A stretch of DNA of 64,000 bases from Myxococcota bacterium (GCA_024276675.1 JAJRWT010000039.1:43811-107810); one strand, 5' to 3'; positions 18,903-27,995 are shown, numbered from the stretch's first letter. Notes: generated by a model from the letters alone, not told the origin. A program made the numbers and translations.

Positions 18903-19877
18903 CTACAACAGACCCCGCTGGATATACCATCCAGCGGTGCTCCGGAAGCCATCCGCCAGATCCCGGCTGGGATGGTATTGGAAGTCCCTTATGGCGTTTT
19001 CGATGGAGAAGGCGTTGGGGAAGGTGAAGAACGCAAGGCGCCTCCTGTTGATGGGCAGCTCCAATTCCAGCGCCGCTCCGGCCATGTCGGCCAGGGTGGC
19101 CAGCAGGCCCAGGGGGCCGGCGGGCAGGTGCGGAGGCGGTTTTACCCCCAAGGCCCCAGCGATGGTTCGTATTATCGTCCGGATCGCCACGGGGGTTGCT
19201 CCCGCCAGGTGGTAGGTGCGGCCCACTGGCCCGGGGAAGGCTTCCAGGCACGAGATGATCCCCTCGTTGAAATCGTCCACGTGCACGGGGTGCAACGACA
19301 CCCGGCTCTTCCAGGGCATTGGAAGCCCCCTCTTGACGGCCCTGAAAAGGACCAGGCCACGGGAGTCCCCGGGACCGTAGACCCACGATGGACGAACAAT
19401 TGCCAGGGGCAGGCGGTATCTGGTGGCCATGGCCCAGGCACGCCGTTCCGCTTCGGCCTTGGAGCGGGCGTAGCTGTTGCGGGGATCCAGCGGGCTGTGC
19501 TCGTTGGCCGGTTCATGCCCGGTGGGCCCCAGGACGCTGCCGCTGGAGAGGTGGACGATCCTGGGAACTCCAGCCCGGGAAGCCGCCCTGAGCAGGTTGA
19601 GGGTTCCGTCCACGTTGGTCTGCCGGTACTGGGATTCGCGGTCGGTGATTCCCACGAGGGCGGCACAGTGGACCACCGCGTCTGCTCTCTGGCAGCCGGC
19701 TCGCAGGGCCCCTGGATTCGACAGGTCGCCGTATGTTCGTCCTGCCGCTTTGTGGAGGCGTTCCTGCTGGGGACATGAAGGGCGCACCAGGGCTTGGACA
19801 TCATGGCCTCTCTCCAACAGGAGTCTCACCAGGTGATGGCCAATGAAGCCGGTGGCTCCTGTGACGAAAATCCTCAT
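18903..19877 (-). CDS. NAD-dependent epimerase/dehydratase (extended SDR)
   Basis: 324 residues from ATG 19877 with AGGAGG upstream. Rossmann fingerprint FVTGATGFIGHHLV at the N-terminus, DAVVHCAALVG, LLRAASRAGVPRIVHLSSGSVLG with the active-site Ser region, and catalytic YARSK (Tyr and Lys, ~150-154). VRPSWVYGPGD and HPVHVDDFNEGII are typical of extended SDRs acting on nucleotide sugars, sterols or dihydroflavonols. It is divergent from lgt across ~250 bp. Substrate cannot be told; a sugar-nucleotide or lipid-linked substrate is plausible. Confidence 0.88.
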   Translation of the reverse strand: MRIFVTGATGFIGHHLVRLLLERGHDVQALVRPSCPQQERLHKAAGRTYGDLSNPGALRAGCQRADAVVHCAALVGITDRESQYRQTNVDGTLNLLRAASRAGVPRIVHLSSGSVLGPTGHEPANEHSPLDPRNSYARSKAEAERRAWAMATRYRLPLAIVRPSWVYGPGDSRGLVLFRAVKRGLPMPWKSRVSLHPVHVDDFNEGIISCLEAFPGPVGRTYHLAGATPVAIRTIIRTIAGALGVKPPPHLPAGPLGLLATLADMAGAALELELPINRRRLAFFTFPNAFSIENAIRDFQYHPSRDLADGFRSTAGWYIQRGLL

Positions 19878-20124
19878 GATCTCTGCCTCCTGGAAAAACG
19901 AGCTTCGTGGGCGGCGCCGCGGAGTCTCGGGCCGTGGTGGGTCTCTGGTGACGAGCCTGGCTGAAAAGCCTCCATTCAGGCGGTGGTTTTTCCACGGGCC
20001 AGGATATATCCTCGCAGATTGCCTGGCAGGTGTCTGAACGCCCAGGGTACGACGGAAATACTACTACGCCTCGGCAGGCCGACCCCCTCGGAACGTCAGC
20101 CCCACAGTATCGGGGAACAGGAAC

Positions 20125-21030
20125 ATGTGGCCAACACTATTCACGATAGGCGATGCTCCCCGGGACATTCCCGTGCATACCTGGGGTCTGATGATTACCC
20201 TGGCGTTTCTGGCCGCCGCCGCCGTGGCGCAGGTGCGAGCCTCCCGTGCCGGTGTGGACGGCGACAAGTTGGGGGGCCTCTACCTGGTTGCTTTCGTCAC
20301 TGGCCTGGCGGGAGCCAGGCTGCTGCACTTCACCATGGCCGAGCCCCAGCGCTTCTTTGCCGACCCCCTGATGTTCTTCCGCTTCTGGGAGGGCGGATTC
20401 GCCTTCTACGGCGGAGTGCTCCTGGCAACCCTGTGCGGCACGCTGTACGCATTGTGGAGGGGTATCAACATCCTCAAGCTGGCGGACCTGGCCGCCCCGG
20501 CCATCATGATAGGCCTGGCCCTGGGGAGGATCGGTTGTTTCTTCGCCGGATGCTGTCATGGCAAGGCCTGTCCCCTCCCAGCCGGAGCCCACGACATCCT
20601 GCCCCGGGGCTTCTCCGGGGGGGCGCTCTACGTCTCCGCCAATTCTCCCTTTCTGTTGCTGGAGTACCACCACAGCGTGGGCACCAACGACGTGGTGATG
20701 TATCCCACCCAGATCTGGGCGAGCCTATTGGCCTTGGGCATGTTTTTCCTGCTTTCCTGGCGCTGGCGCCACCGGCGCTATGACGGCCAGGTCTTTGCCT
20801 GGCTCATGATCATCTACCCCCTCATCAGGAGCAGCATCGAGCTGTTTCGCGGCGACACCATCCGGGGAGTGGGCTACCTGGGCTACCTGAGTACCAGCCA
20901 ACTGGTGAGCATACCCGTCTTCGTGGCGGGTATGCTATTGGTGTTGCTGCGTCGCGGCAAGGGTGTTGCGGTGGTGGAGGCACCCGACCGGGATGCCCAG
21001 CTCATGGACGAGATCCTCTCGGAGCGATGA
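20125..21030 (+). CDS. lgt: prolipoprotein diacylglyceryl transferase
   Basis: 301 residues, ATG 20125. Lgt transfers diacylglycerol from phosphatidylglycerol to the lipobox Cys of prolipoproteins in the inner membrane. Family features seen: N-terminal GDAPRDIPVHTWGLM with the conserved His before the first membrane helix, several membrane helices, RFWEGGFAFYGGVL, the Lgt signature ALGRIGCFFAGCCHG, a later HSVG loop, and YPTQIWASL. Length is usual for the family. It fits the large number of lipoprotein genes in this window. Confidence 0.95.
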   Translation: MWPTLFTIGDAPRDIPVHTWGLMITLAFLAAAAVAQVRASRAGVDGDKLGGLYLVAFVTGLAGARLLHFTMAEPQRFFADPLMFFRFWEGGFAFYGGVLLATLCGTLYALWRGINILKLADLAAPAIMIGLALGRIGCFFAGCCHGKACPLPAGAHDILPRGFSGGALYVSANSPFLLLEYHHSVGTNDVVMYPTQIWASLLALGMFFLLSWRWRHRRYDGQVFAWLMIIYPLIRSSIELFRGDTIRGVGYLGYLSTSQLVSIPVFVAGMLLVLLRRGKGVAVVEAPDRDAQLMDEILSER

Positions 21031-21091
21031 CGGGGCCAATCCAATCCGCCGACAGCCCCCCATGGCAGGGGCCCTTCGCGGATTGAACCAG

Positions 21092-22216
21092 TCAAGGCCC
21101 GTGTTGAACGAGCCATCCGGCGATGAGGGGGTAGATCTCGTCCTGGGCGCGGTCGCCCAGCGGCAGATCCAGGTGGCCATAGTCCCGGGCAAAGCCGTTC
21201 TCCCGACCAGCAACGACAAAGCGGCGCTCCAGGCTGCTCACCGCCAGGTAGTAGGGCCGAACCCGGTCGGGGGGCGCGATGCGGTCAGCCCTGCCCGCCA
21301 TCACCAGCAGGGGCACGGTGATGCTGGACATGGCCTGTACGTAGTCGACGGTTCCATCGGCCGAGATAAGGTACCCCGTGTTGAGAATCTTGTAGAATTG
21401 CCGCATCTCGCCCGCCCACAGGGGGCTCACCACCGTGTCCATCATGCGCATTGCTGCTTCCCTGCTGATGTTTTGGGGGTTGTAGAGGAGTTCCTCGGGT
21501 AGCGCGGGCAATCGATCCGCCATGGCGTCCAGCATTCGGGCCAGCGTGGGAGTACGAACCGATGCGGGCATGCCGCTTCCCAGCAGGAAGGCGTGGCGGG
21601 CGAGTTGCAACAGGGGATCGGGATCGCTGAAATCGACGGGGCTTCCCAGCACAACCATGGAGTAGAGGGCCGAATCGCCCAGTTGGGAGGCATAGATGGC
21701 TCCCACGATACCACCCAGCGAGTGGCCCACGTAGCCCAGCCGTGGTGCGCCGGTCTTCTGCCGTATGAAGTCGATGGCGGCGGGGATGTCGTGGAGAGCG
21801 TAGTCGTCTATGTTCCAGGAACGCTTCATGTGACGCGCATCGGGTCCCTTGGATGCCAGGCCGTGGCCTCGCATGTCCAGGAGCCAGGTGTCCAGCCCGG
21901 CCTGCGCCAGGAAGACTCCCAGGCTGCGCCGCGGGTCCAGATCCCAACAGTAGTGGTTGCTGGAGATGCCGTGAACCACCAGCACAGGTGGTCCGGAGGC
22001 GGCGTGGTGGTGCAGGTATATGGTGGCTGCGTCCTCGGTTTCGATCCAGTAGCCCTCCTGGACGCCGCAGGGGCTGCTGCTGGGCACGGTGCTGGCGCAG
22101 GTGGGCAGCAGGATCAGAAAAAACAGGAGCAGCAGCGGGCATAGGAAGGAGCAGATTCCCACTGGCCCGGGTCGTCTTGCGGAGCCGGGGATGCGGTGGT
22201 TGATGGGCGGGTTCAT
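21092..22216 (-). CDS. alpha/beta-hydrolase lipoprotein
   Basis: 374 residues. ATG 22216 overlaps the stop of the upstream hydrolase gene (ATGA). The N-terminus has a long positively charged region, then CPLLLLFFLILLPTC with lipobox LPTC. Alpha/beta-hydrolase features: PPVLVVHGISSNHYCWDLD (oxyanion region), LDMRGHG, GYVGHSLGGIVGA with the nucleophile Ser, VPLLVMAGRADRIAPP with the acid Asp, and a C-terminal DYGHLDLPLG with the His. All three catalytic residues are present. Lipase or esterase activity at the membrane is likely. Last gene of the four-gene PilZ-glycosyltransferase operon. Confidence 0.85.
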   Translation of the reverse strand: MNPPINHRIPGSARRPGPVGICSFLCPLLLLFFLILLPTCASTVPSSSPCGVQEGYWIETEDAATIYLHHHAASGPPVLVVHGISSNHYCWDLDPRRSLGVFLAQAGLDTWLLDMRGHGLASKGPDARHMKRSWNIDDYALHDIPAAIDFIRQKTGAPRLGYVGHSLGGIVGAIYASQLGDSALYSMVVLGSPVDFSDPDPLLQLARHAFLLGSGMPASVRTPTLARMLDAMADRLPALPEELLYNPQNISREAAMRMMDTVVSPLWAGEMRQFYKILNTGYLISADGTVDYVQAMSSITVPLLVMAGRADRIAPPDRVRPYYLAVSSLERRFVVAGRENGFARDYGHLDLPLGDRAQDEIYPLIAGWLVQHGP

Positions 22217-23172
22217 GGCTCCACTTCCTGGCGCAGCCAGTCGGCCACCAGCTCCGCGTTACGCCTGTCCTGGATCAGGTCGCCATGGCTGGGGTCGCTC
22301 CAGTCCAGGTGGAGCATTCCCAACCGCAGGAAGGTCGAGTCGGGTAGCCTGTGGGAAGCCATGCGGATGGACTCGGGCGGCGCGAGCCTGTCCATGGCTC
22401 CCGCCACCAGCAGCACGGGACAGGTGATGGATTCCAGCGGGAGGGCGTGGCCCCTGAGAAGCCAATCCAGGTACTCCAGGGCGAGCCTGGTGGGCAGGGG
22501 TTCCCTGGGAGGGGGAGCTGAGCCCCAGAGCAGCGAGGATACGGTCTGACCCTTCCAGGAGGGGTCCATGTCGGTCGTTATCGTGGGGAGCGTGGTGTCC
22601 AGGGTGTCGAGCCACTCCAGCAGCTCCGAGGGAGCGGGCTCCAGGGGGCTGCCCAGTGCCGCCACCGCCCGTGGAGGCTCGTCCAACTCCGGGATGGCCA
22701 TGAGCATCATCACGCCTCCCATGCCATGCCCCAGGAGCAAAAGTCGCCGTCGAGCCTGCCGGTCACGGGCCTTCAACTGCTGCACGGCGACGGGAATCGC
22801 CCGGGTGGCCAGGTGAACGGCCCAGTGCTGGGCTGGCGGGTTGTCAAGGGGGCCGAATTGCAGGGACCAGGCATCCAGCCCTGCCTGCTCCAGGGCTTCC
22901 AGGATTACCTGGTAGGCCTGGCCTCCGATGCCGGGTGTTTCCACCAGGAGAGCCACTGGAGCCTTCAGATCCCTTCCCCAGTCGTTCAGCGTGAAGGAGT
23001 GGGAAACGGGCGAAGTGTCGGGCAGAGAGCTGGGAGAGGGGAGCGGCTCGTCCGGGGTTGCCGCCACGGTTTCCGGGGTGGCGGAGAGGGGAGCGGCGAT
23101 GGATGGGGCCTGGTTGAGAGCAAGGATGAGCCCAAGGGCCATCAGCCCATTGGTTCCAGTACCGGGTTTCAC
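22213..23172 (-). CDS. exported alpha/beta-hydrolase
   Basis: 319 residues from GTG 23172, which overlaps the glycosyltransferase stop (GTGA) and is preceded by AGGAGC; a longer frame to 23226 is less likely. A signal peptide (GLMALGLILALNQAPSIAA) is followed by a Pro/Ser-rich linker. Hydrolase features: VALLVETPGIGGQAY, LLLLGHGMGGVMMLM with GHGMGG in the place of GxSxG, so the nucleophile Ser appears replaced by Gly or Met, CPVLLVAGAMDRLAPP, and MLHLDWSDPSHGD. With no Ser in the elbow this may be a non-catalytic paralogue of its neighbour, which has GHSLGG. Confidence 0.78.
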   Translation of the reverse strand: MKPGTGTNGLMALGLILALNQAPSIAAPLSATPETVAATPDEPLPSPSSLPDTSPVSHSFTLNDWGRDLKAPVALLVETPGIGGQAYQVILEALEQAGLDAWSLQFGPLDNPPAQHWAVHLATRAIPVAVQQLKARDRQARRRLLLLGHGMGGVMMLMAIPELDEPPRAVAALGSPLEPAPSELLEWLDTLDTTLPTITTDMDPSWKGQTVSSLLWGSAPPPREPLPTRLALEYLDWLLRGHALPLESITCPVLLVAGAMDRLAPPESIRMASHRLPDSTFLRLGMLHLDWSDPSHGDLIQDRRNAELVADWLRQEVEP

Positions 23173-24167
23173 GATGGGCTCCTGCTCTGGCGGGCTGCCA
23201 TCCATTGCCCCAGCAGCTCCGCCCACTGGTTGAGCAACTCCAGTGGCCCGGCGTCCAGGGCGGGCAGGGCGGTGCCCGGCAGGGATCGCAACAAGGACGG
23301 CAGGGATGGTACCCGTGGTGTTTCACCCATGGCCAGGTGTTCCTTGTGGATGGCCACTGTTCTTCTGTAGAGGGATAATGGCCGCCTGGGATGGGAATGA
23401 AGCACTGGCGCGCACGGAACGTAAGCTATGCGGTGGCCTCGCGCCCAGCGTAGATCCTCGGCTATGGGTACCGGGGGAAGGGGGTTGTTCAACAAGGTGG
23501 AGCGGCGGTACAACGCGGCGACGTTGTCGAGGTGCCGGGCTGGTACCACCCGCCGGCCGGGGGGAGTCCAGGCCCTCAAGCGCTGGCGGGTGACCGGGTC
23601 GGCAGTAGGCCATGGAAGCTGCCTGGCGTAGACGGCATCCCACGGGCCGTTTTCCAGGGCTTCCACCAGGCTTCGGATGAACCCGGCGCCCATGGGGATG
23701 GCGTCGTCTACCGTGAAGAAGACATATTCGCCACGGGCCAGCGAGACGCCCGCCTGCCGCGTGGCTCCGTGCCCCAGCCATGGAACGTACTCCACGCGAT
23801 CCCCCTGCAAGCGGAGTCCCGGGGCGGCGCTGCCGGATGCTGCCCTGCCGTTGGCCAGGACCAGGACTTCCACCTCCACGTCTTGTGAGCGGAGAACGTC
23901 CAGGCCCAGGGGGGCCTGGCGGTGGGTGGGGATGATGGCCGTGACCTGGCAGGAGATCCCGGGCCTGGCTGCCGGTGGGAGCAGGTGCCGCAGGGAACGA
24001 TCCAGCGCCGGGTTCCAGGTGCGAACCGAATGGCACAGGGGCACCAGCTCATCCAGGCGAACTCCCCGGGGGGGTGGTTCCGCCAGGTCCAGTACTACCG
24101 GCTCGCCCGCACGGAGAGCCTGCTCCATTGCCAGGAGAGCCTTGTGGTCCAGACCAGTAATCCTCAT
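23169..24167 (-). CDS. family 2 glycosyltransferase
   Basis: 332 residues from ATG 24167, overlapping the PilZ gene stop by one base (TGATG); the longer frame to 24362 is shadow. A ~70-residue leader (MRITGLDHKALLAMEQALRAG) precedes a GT-A fold: VTAIIPTHRQAPLGLDVLRSQ, VEVLVLANG, GATRQAGVSLARGEYVFFTVDDAIP with the DxD-like TVDDA, and WDAVYARQLPW. It has no membrane helices. It probably transfers a sugar from a nucleotide donor in the cytosol. Coupling with a PilZ gene suggests control by cyclic di-GMP. Confidence 0.82.
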   Translation of the reverse strand: MRITGLDHKALLAMEQALRAGEPVVLDLAEPPPRGVRLDELVPLCHSVRTWNPALDRSLRHLLPPAARPGISCQVTAIIPTHRQAPLGLDVLRSQDVEVEVLVLANGRAASGSAAPGLRLQGDRVEYVPWLGHGATRQAGVSLARGEYVFFTVDDAIPMGAGFIRSLVEALENGPWDAVYARQLPWPTADPVTRQRLRAWTPPGRRVVPARHLDNVAALYRRSTLLNNPLPPVPIAEDLRWARGHRIAYVPCAPVLHSHPRRPLSLYRRTVAIHKEHLAMGETPRVPSLPSLLRSLPGTALPALDAGPLELLNQWAELLGQWMAARQSRSPS

Positions 24168-24868
24168 CAGGGGGAAGTATCCAGAATCTGCCTTTGTTGC
24201 TGCAGTGTCAGGTTGGCCAGCGCCTTGGCAGCGCCGGGGGGCAGGTGGAGGAACTCGATGGCGATGTGGTGGGTGGGAGAGCCGGGTTCGTGGGGAGCAG
24301 GTTCTGGAGGTCCCGTCGGTTTCAACGGTTCCACCCTTAGCACGCGGGCGCTGGCCCTCCACGCCTTTGGTGAAGGGGGGATGCGTAGTTCAAGAAGCAG
24401 GTGATGGCCTGGAGAGCATCGTGGAAGGTCTTCGAAACAGAGACCGGTGCTGCTGAAGTCCATGAAAAGATCGGGATTATAGGTGGGGCCCTGCCTGAGA
24501 CCGCGTTCCGTCCACGCGGAGAGAGCCGATTCGTCGTCCTGGGAGACGATGGAATAGCTTATGGAAATACCGGCGTACATGCGGGGATATGAGCGTTTGT
24601 CGGGGGGTATGACTCTGCTCACGGCCACTTGGAGCCTGTTGCCTGCCACAGAGGAGACATGCCCCGAAAAGCGTAGCCAGGGTTCGACCGTGCAGTTGAG
24701 GACCAGTGGAGTACCGGGCTCTATGGCTCCGGGTGCCTGTTCCAGGAGAACGAGGCAGGAGTCCGTAGAATGGCTGTGGAGGATGCCCCGGGCGACAACG
24801 GGAGGAGATACGGAGAGGGCGAGCAGTTCCACCGGAACGTCTTTCAACTGGTCTGGCATGGTGTTCAT
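24167..24868 (-). CDS. PilZ-domain protein (cyclic di-GMP binding)
   Basis: 233 residues from ATG 24868, with GGAAG nine bases upstream; an open frame continues to 25120. The N-terminal ~100 residues look like the YcgR-type beta domain (LVLLEQAPGAIEPGTPLVLNC, RFSGHVSSVAGNRLQVAVS). PilZ motifs are canonical: DKRSYPR supplies RxxxR and MDFSSTGLCFE supplies DxSxxG. A receptor for cyclic di-GMP is therefore likely. It is the first gene of an operon continuing into a glycosyltransferase and two hydrolases by 1-4 bp overlaps, so it may gate production of a surface glycan. Confidence 0.82.
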   Translation of the reverse strand: MNTMPDQLKDVPVELLALSVSPPVVARGILHSHSTDSCLVLLEQAPGAIEPGTPLVLNCTVEPWLRFSGHVSSVAGNRLQVAVSRVIPPDKRSYPRMYAGISISYSIVSQDDESALSAWTERGLRQGPTYNPDLFMDFSSTGLCFEDLPRCSPGHHLLLELRIPPSPKAWRASARVLRVEPLKPTGPPEPAPHEPGSPTHHIAIEFLHLPPGAAKALANLTLQQQRQILDTSP

Positions 24869-25131
24869 GGTTTTGCTTCCAGGTTGGGGGTTCCCTGCAG
24901 GCGGTACCGGGGAGCCCGGGAGGCGGACACTCTGGGAGAATGCCAATGTAGCACGGGATGGAGCTGGATCGTAGACGGGCGCGACGACGGTGAGTCGCCA
25001 GGAAGACCAATCCACGCCGAGATGTCTCCATCTGGAGACATGTGCTGGTTTCGGCTCTGGCGTCGTGTTGCCCGAGCGTGCTAGGGTGTAGCAGACACGA
25101 GTACGGATAGCCAATACCAACAGGAGTTCCC

Positions 25132-26874
25132 ATGGCTACGAGCACGAACCGCGTTCTGGCGGCGGCTGTTTTGATGGTGCCAGCGTCGCTGGGAACCAAC
25201 TGCAGCGGCGCCACCAGGTACCTGGAACAGTTGTCCTCCGACAAGGCCGCCAGCGCCACGCGCCTGGCCCTCACGAGAGCCGACTGCCCAAGGGGAGCCA
25301 CCAGGGTCGGGGGCGCCTTCCCCGATGAGTCCCAGCGATGGTGGCACATGTCCAGCAAGGATGCCGCTGGCAACCCGCTCTCGGCTTCATGGAGTTTCCC
25401 CGCCTGGCGCCAGATGGAAGATGGCGATTCCCACCACGCTTGTTCAGACCGGCAGGGGGAATGGAACGGCCTGTACATACAGCTTCGTCACGAGCAGGGC
25501 GGAGGAGAGGGAGGGCGAATATCCCAGGCCTGGGTCATCGGCAATTTCCGTGAAGACAAACCCGACGGTGAGTGGATCGGGGGGTGGAGCCGCAAGGAAC
25601 CCCAGGCGCTGGCTTTTTCAGGCCAGATGAAAGATGGCGAAATGGTGGGGGAATGGACTTTCGATGGTCCACCCGGCGGCTCCCCTTTCCACGCCCGGGG
25701 GCACTATTCCCATGGTCTCATGTGGGGCCCATGGACCTTCGAAGACTCCCAGGGAATCACCGATGCCCGCTACGTGGCTGGAGTGCTGCACGGAACGTGG
25801 AAGCACACTTCCGCCGATGGTACTGTCGTGGAACAGGTCTACTTCGAGGGCGACATCCTCGACGACACGCCCCCTGCACAGCCCAGCATGGGTCGTGGAA
25901 AAAGCCCCATGGGAGGCCCGCCGGGCAAGAGATCTGCTCGGCAGGGAATGCGTGGGAGAGGCGCCCAGGCCGGCGGACCTGGCCAGGCCCCGGGCGCCAT
26001 GGCGGGCCAGGCCCCGGGCGCCATGGCGGGCCAGGCCCCGGGCGCCATGGCGGGCCAGGCCCCGGGCGCCATGGCGGGCCAGGCCCCGGGCGCGACGAGC
26101 GAGCTTCCTCCCGGTACTTCATCAGGGTCGGAAGCGGATCTGCCCCCCGGTTCACCTCCGGTGCCTGGACAGACAGGGGCTTTTTCGCAGCTCCGGGGAA
26201 GAGGCGTAGCACAGCGTCCTGCCTCCGGCGGCCGCGGAGTAGAAGAATATCCCGCCGTCATGATGGTCAAGGCCTACCTGGACGCCGGCCTCGACGGCGG
26301 CTGGGCCAACCTGGCTGGTTTGCGCTCCCACGCCGTGCTCAACGACTTCGCCGACCCCGCCGTGTATGAATGGGTGGCCGATTTCGGACTTCCTCTCGGA
26401 AGCTCGCGGACTCTCGTGCAGGGATACGAGGTGAAGGCCGCCAAGGTAAAGGGTGACAGCGGGTTTGTCTCGGTGGAAATGCAGGCGCTTTGCCATGTAG
26501 ACCCGGAAGGGCAGGTCATGCCGGTGTCCGGCCACGAAACCATAACCATGCAGGTGCGAAAGGTGGATGGTCTGTGGAAACCAGAGACCACCCACGGCAC
26601 CGAGCGTTTTCTCGGCAAGGAAGTCTACCTGCAGGATCTCCCCGAAGAAGAAACCTCGTTACGCGATGCCATCCAGGAAACATGTATCGCCAGGGAGCCT
26701 GCCGCCCAGTCCAAGGGACCAGGGGAGCAGAGGCAGGGCGCAAGGAATCGGCGCCCCCGCGGCGGCAGGCCCGGTGGCGCCATGAAGCAGCGGCCCATGC
26801 AATCACCAGGCCCCGAACCGTTTCCGCCTGGCGGCGCGGAGCAGAACCAGCAGGATACCTACGGTACACATTAG
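25132..26874 (+). CDS. MORN-like repeat protein with GQAPGAMA tandem repeat
   Basis: 580 residues from ATG 25132 after AGGAG. A signal-like start (VLAAAVLMVPASLGTNCSG) has no proper lipobox. Residues ~90-245 hold MORN/YwqK-like units: GEWIGGWSRKEPQ, FSGQMKDGEMVGEWTFDG, ARGHYSHGLMWGPWTFED, YVAGVLHGTWKHTSADG. Residues ~283-322 are the tandem GQAPGAMA repeat in a Gly/Pro/Arg-rich linker. Residues ~370-510 form a compact domain (VKAYLDAGLDGGWANLAGLRSHAVL, VSGHETITMQVRKVDGLWKPETT) of NTF2-like appearance. The C-terminal ~50 residues are Arg/Gly/Pro-rich. No enzyme motif. Probably a secreted or envelope protein. Confidence 0.7.
   Translation: MATSTNRVLAAAVLMVPASLGTNCSGATRYLEQLSSDKAASATRLALTRADCPRGATRVGGAFPDESQRWWHMSSKDAAGNPLSASWSFPAWRQMEDGDSHHACSDRQGEWNGLYIQLRHEQGGGEGGRISQAWVIGNFREDKPDGEWIGGWSRKEPQALAFSGQMKDGEMVGEWTFDGPPGGSPFHARGHYSHGLMWGPWTFEDSQGITDARYVAGVLHGTWKHTSADGTVVEQVYFEGDILDDTPPAQPSMGRGKSPMGGPPGKRSARQGMRGRGAQAGGPGQAPGAMAGQAPGAMAGQAPGAMAGQAPGAMAGQAPGATSELPPGTSSGSEADLPPGSPPVPGQTGAFSQLRGRGVAQRPASGGRGVEEYPAVMMVKAYLDAGLDGGWANLAGLRSHAVLNDFADPAVYEWVADFGLPLGSSRTLVQGYEVKAAKVKGDSGFVSVEMQALCHVDPEGQVMPVSGHETITMQVRKVDGLWKPETTHGTERFLGKEVYLQDLPEEETSLRDAIQETCIAREPAAQSKGPGEQRQGARNRRPRGGRPGGAMKQRPMQSPGPEPFPPGGAEQNQQDTYGTH
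25981..26094 (+). repeat. 24-bp tandem repeat, four perfect copies plus a partial fifth
   Basis: Unit GGCCAGGCCCCGGGCGCCATGGCG, given here as GGCCAGGCCCCG + GGCGCCATGGCG, coding GQAPGAMA. Copies run 25981-26004, 26005-26028, 26029-26052, 26053-26076 and part of 26077-26094. Perfect identity points to recent expansion; the unit keeps frame, so copy number can change without breaking the gene. Confidence 0.95.
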
Positions 26875-27056
26875 AACCCGACCCGGCGGCAGACTCCGGG
26901 CCCGGGCTGTGCGGCTGGTCGACCGCTGTTGGACGAGCACCTGTGGACAGTTCCTCTGGATAGCCAGGCATCCGTTACAGTCACCACGGCCCTGGCACCC
27001 CTCGCCTGGGCCCGAGTCGGCTGTTTCCGGCAGCCTCTTTCCACAGGTCCTGGAAG

Positions 27057-27893
27057 CTACTCGCCCTTTTCGGGATCCTGCTGGCCCGGATTGGCGGCTT
27101 CGGGGCTGCCCTGGTCCTGGGCGGCAGGTTCAGCGGCTTGGGAAGCGCCCTGGTCCTGGGCGGCAGGTTCAGCGGCGCCTGGGCTGCCCTGCTCCTGGGG
27201 AGCGGTGGGTTGATCTTCAGGCGGGGTAAGGCCCGGTGGGAAATCCTTTTGTTCTTCCGGAGGCGGCTTGTTTGCCGATTTTTCCACACCCACCTTGTCC
27301 AGGGTGGTCTTGTCGCGTTCCTTGTCTTTCTTTTTGATGGTGAGTTCCAGGTCTATGCCTGTAATCGGGTCGCCACCCACCTCGATGTTGGTAGCCGTGG
27401 CCGAAGGTTCGCCTTCGTTGGGGCCGTTTTCGTTGGCGTCCAGGTAGGCTACGATGTTCACGCTGCCCAGATCCTTGGGAACATCCACCTTCCATGGGCC
27501 GGGAGCGTCCAGGGCCATGGTGTGCAACAGTTGAGGCAGGGTCTGGCCTTCGGGTTGCTTCAGGAAGTCCAGGCGCAGCACGCCGGAGGCGGTGCCGTCA
27601 TAGCTGATGCTGCCGGACATGGTGACGCCATCGCCAGCCGAGACCTGGAAACCGGTGGGATTCAGACGGCCACCGTTGTCGGCAATGGCCATCGCCATGG
27701 AGCCGTCGGGGGCGGGCATGGAGGGATTCTCACCCGCCGCGTGGTCGGACTGGCCGGGCTTGCCTGCCGGTGCCGCTGGCTGGGCGCCAGGTGGTTGGTT
27801 GGCGTTGGACGGTGCCTGCCCCTGGTTGGTTGCAGGGGGTTCAGGGCAGCCTGATAGAAGCATCATGACCGCGATTGCCATGGCGGATCGCAT
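27057..27893 (-). CDS. Pro/Ala/Gln-rich lipoprotein
   Basis: 278 residues from ATG 27893 after AGGAG. The signal peptide (MAIAVMMLLSGC) has lipobox LSGC. A Pro/Ala/Asn linker (~20-65) is followed by a beta-type domain (~68-190): GTASGVLRLDFLKQ, APGPWKVDVPKDLGSVNIVAYLDANENGP. This resembles small carbohydrate-binding or transthyretin-like domains with an Asp/Asn-rich loop, but I cannot name it. A Lys-rich stretch (KKKDKERDK) precedes a tail of three 13-residue repeats of AAEPAAQDQG type, coded by ~39-bp units near 27060-27176. Function unknown. Confidence 0.7.
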   Translation of the reverse strand: MRSAMAIAVMMLLSGCPEPPATNQGQAPSNANQPPGAQPAAPAGKPGQSDHAAGENPSMPAPDGSMAMAIADNGGRLNPTGFQVSAGDGVTMSGSISYDGTASGVLRLDFLKQPEGQTLPQLLHTMALDAPGPWKVDVPKDLGSVNIVAYLDANENGPNEGEPSATATNIEVGGDPITGIDLELTIKKKDKERDKTTLDKVGVEKSANKPPPEEQKDFPPGLTPPEDQPTAPQEQGSPGAAEPAAQDQGASQAAEPAAQDQGSPEAANPGQQDPEKGE

Positions 27894-27922
27894 TTTCTAC
27901 TCCTGTTTGGAAAGGAACTTGT

Positions 27923-27966
27923 GACGTGGCTCTATCGGCTATATCCATACCGGATATGCCCACGTC
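27923..27966. other. nested inverted repeat between two lipoprotein genes
   Basis: GACGTGG (27923-27929) pairs with CCACGTC (27960-27966), and inside it ATATCC (27941-27946) pairs with GGATAT (27952-27957), leaving a 5-nt loop. It lies in the 102-bp gap between two minus-strand genes. There is no T run in either direction, so an RNA processing or protein-binding site is as likely as a terminator. Confidence 0.45.
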
Positions 27967-27995
27967 GCGTCAACTGCTGCCGAGTGTCTGTCGAA

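Noticed and set aside
18840..19386. N-terminal extension of the unknown protein at 18031
   Set aside because: It overlaps the epimerase gene on the same strand in another frame and has Pro/Arg-rich, non-domain sequence.
25757..26212. Pro/Gly/Trp repeat protein on the minus strand
   Set aside because: It is the antisense reading of the GQAPGAMA minisatellite.
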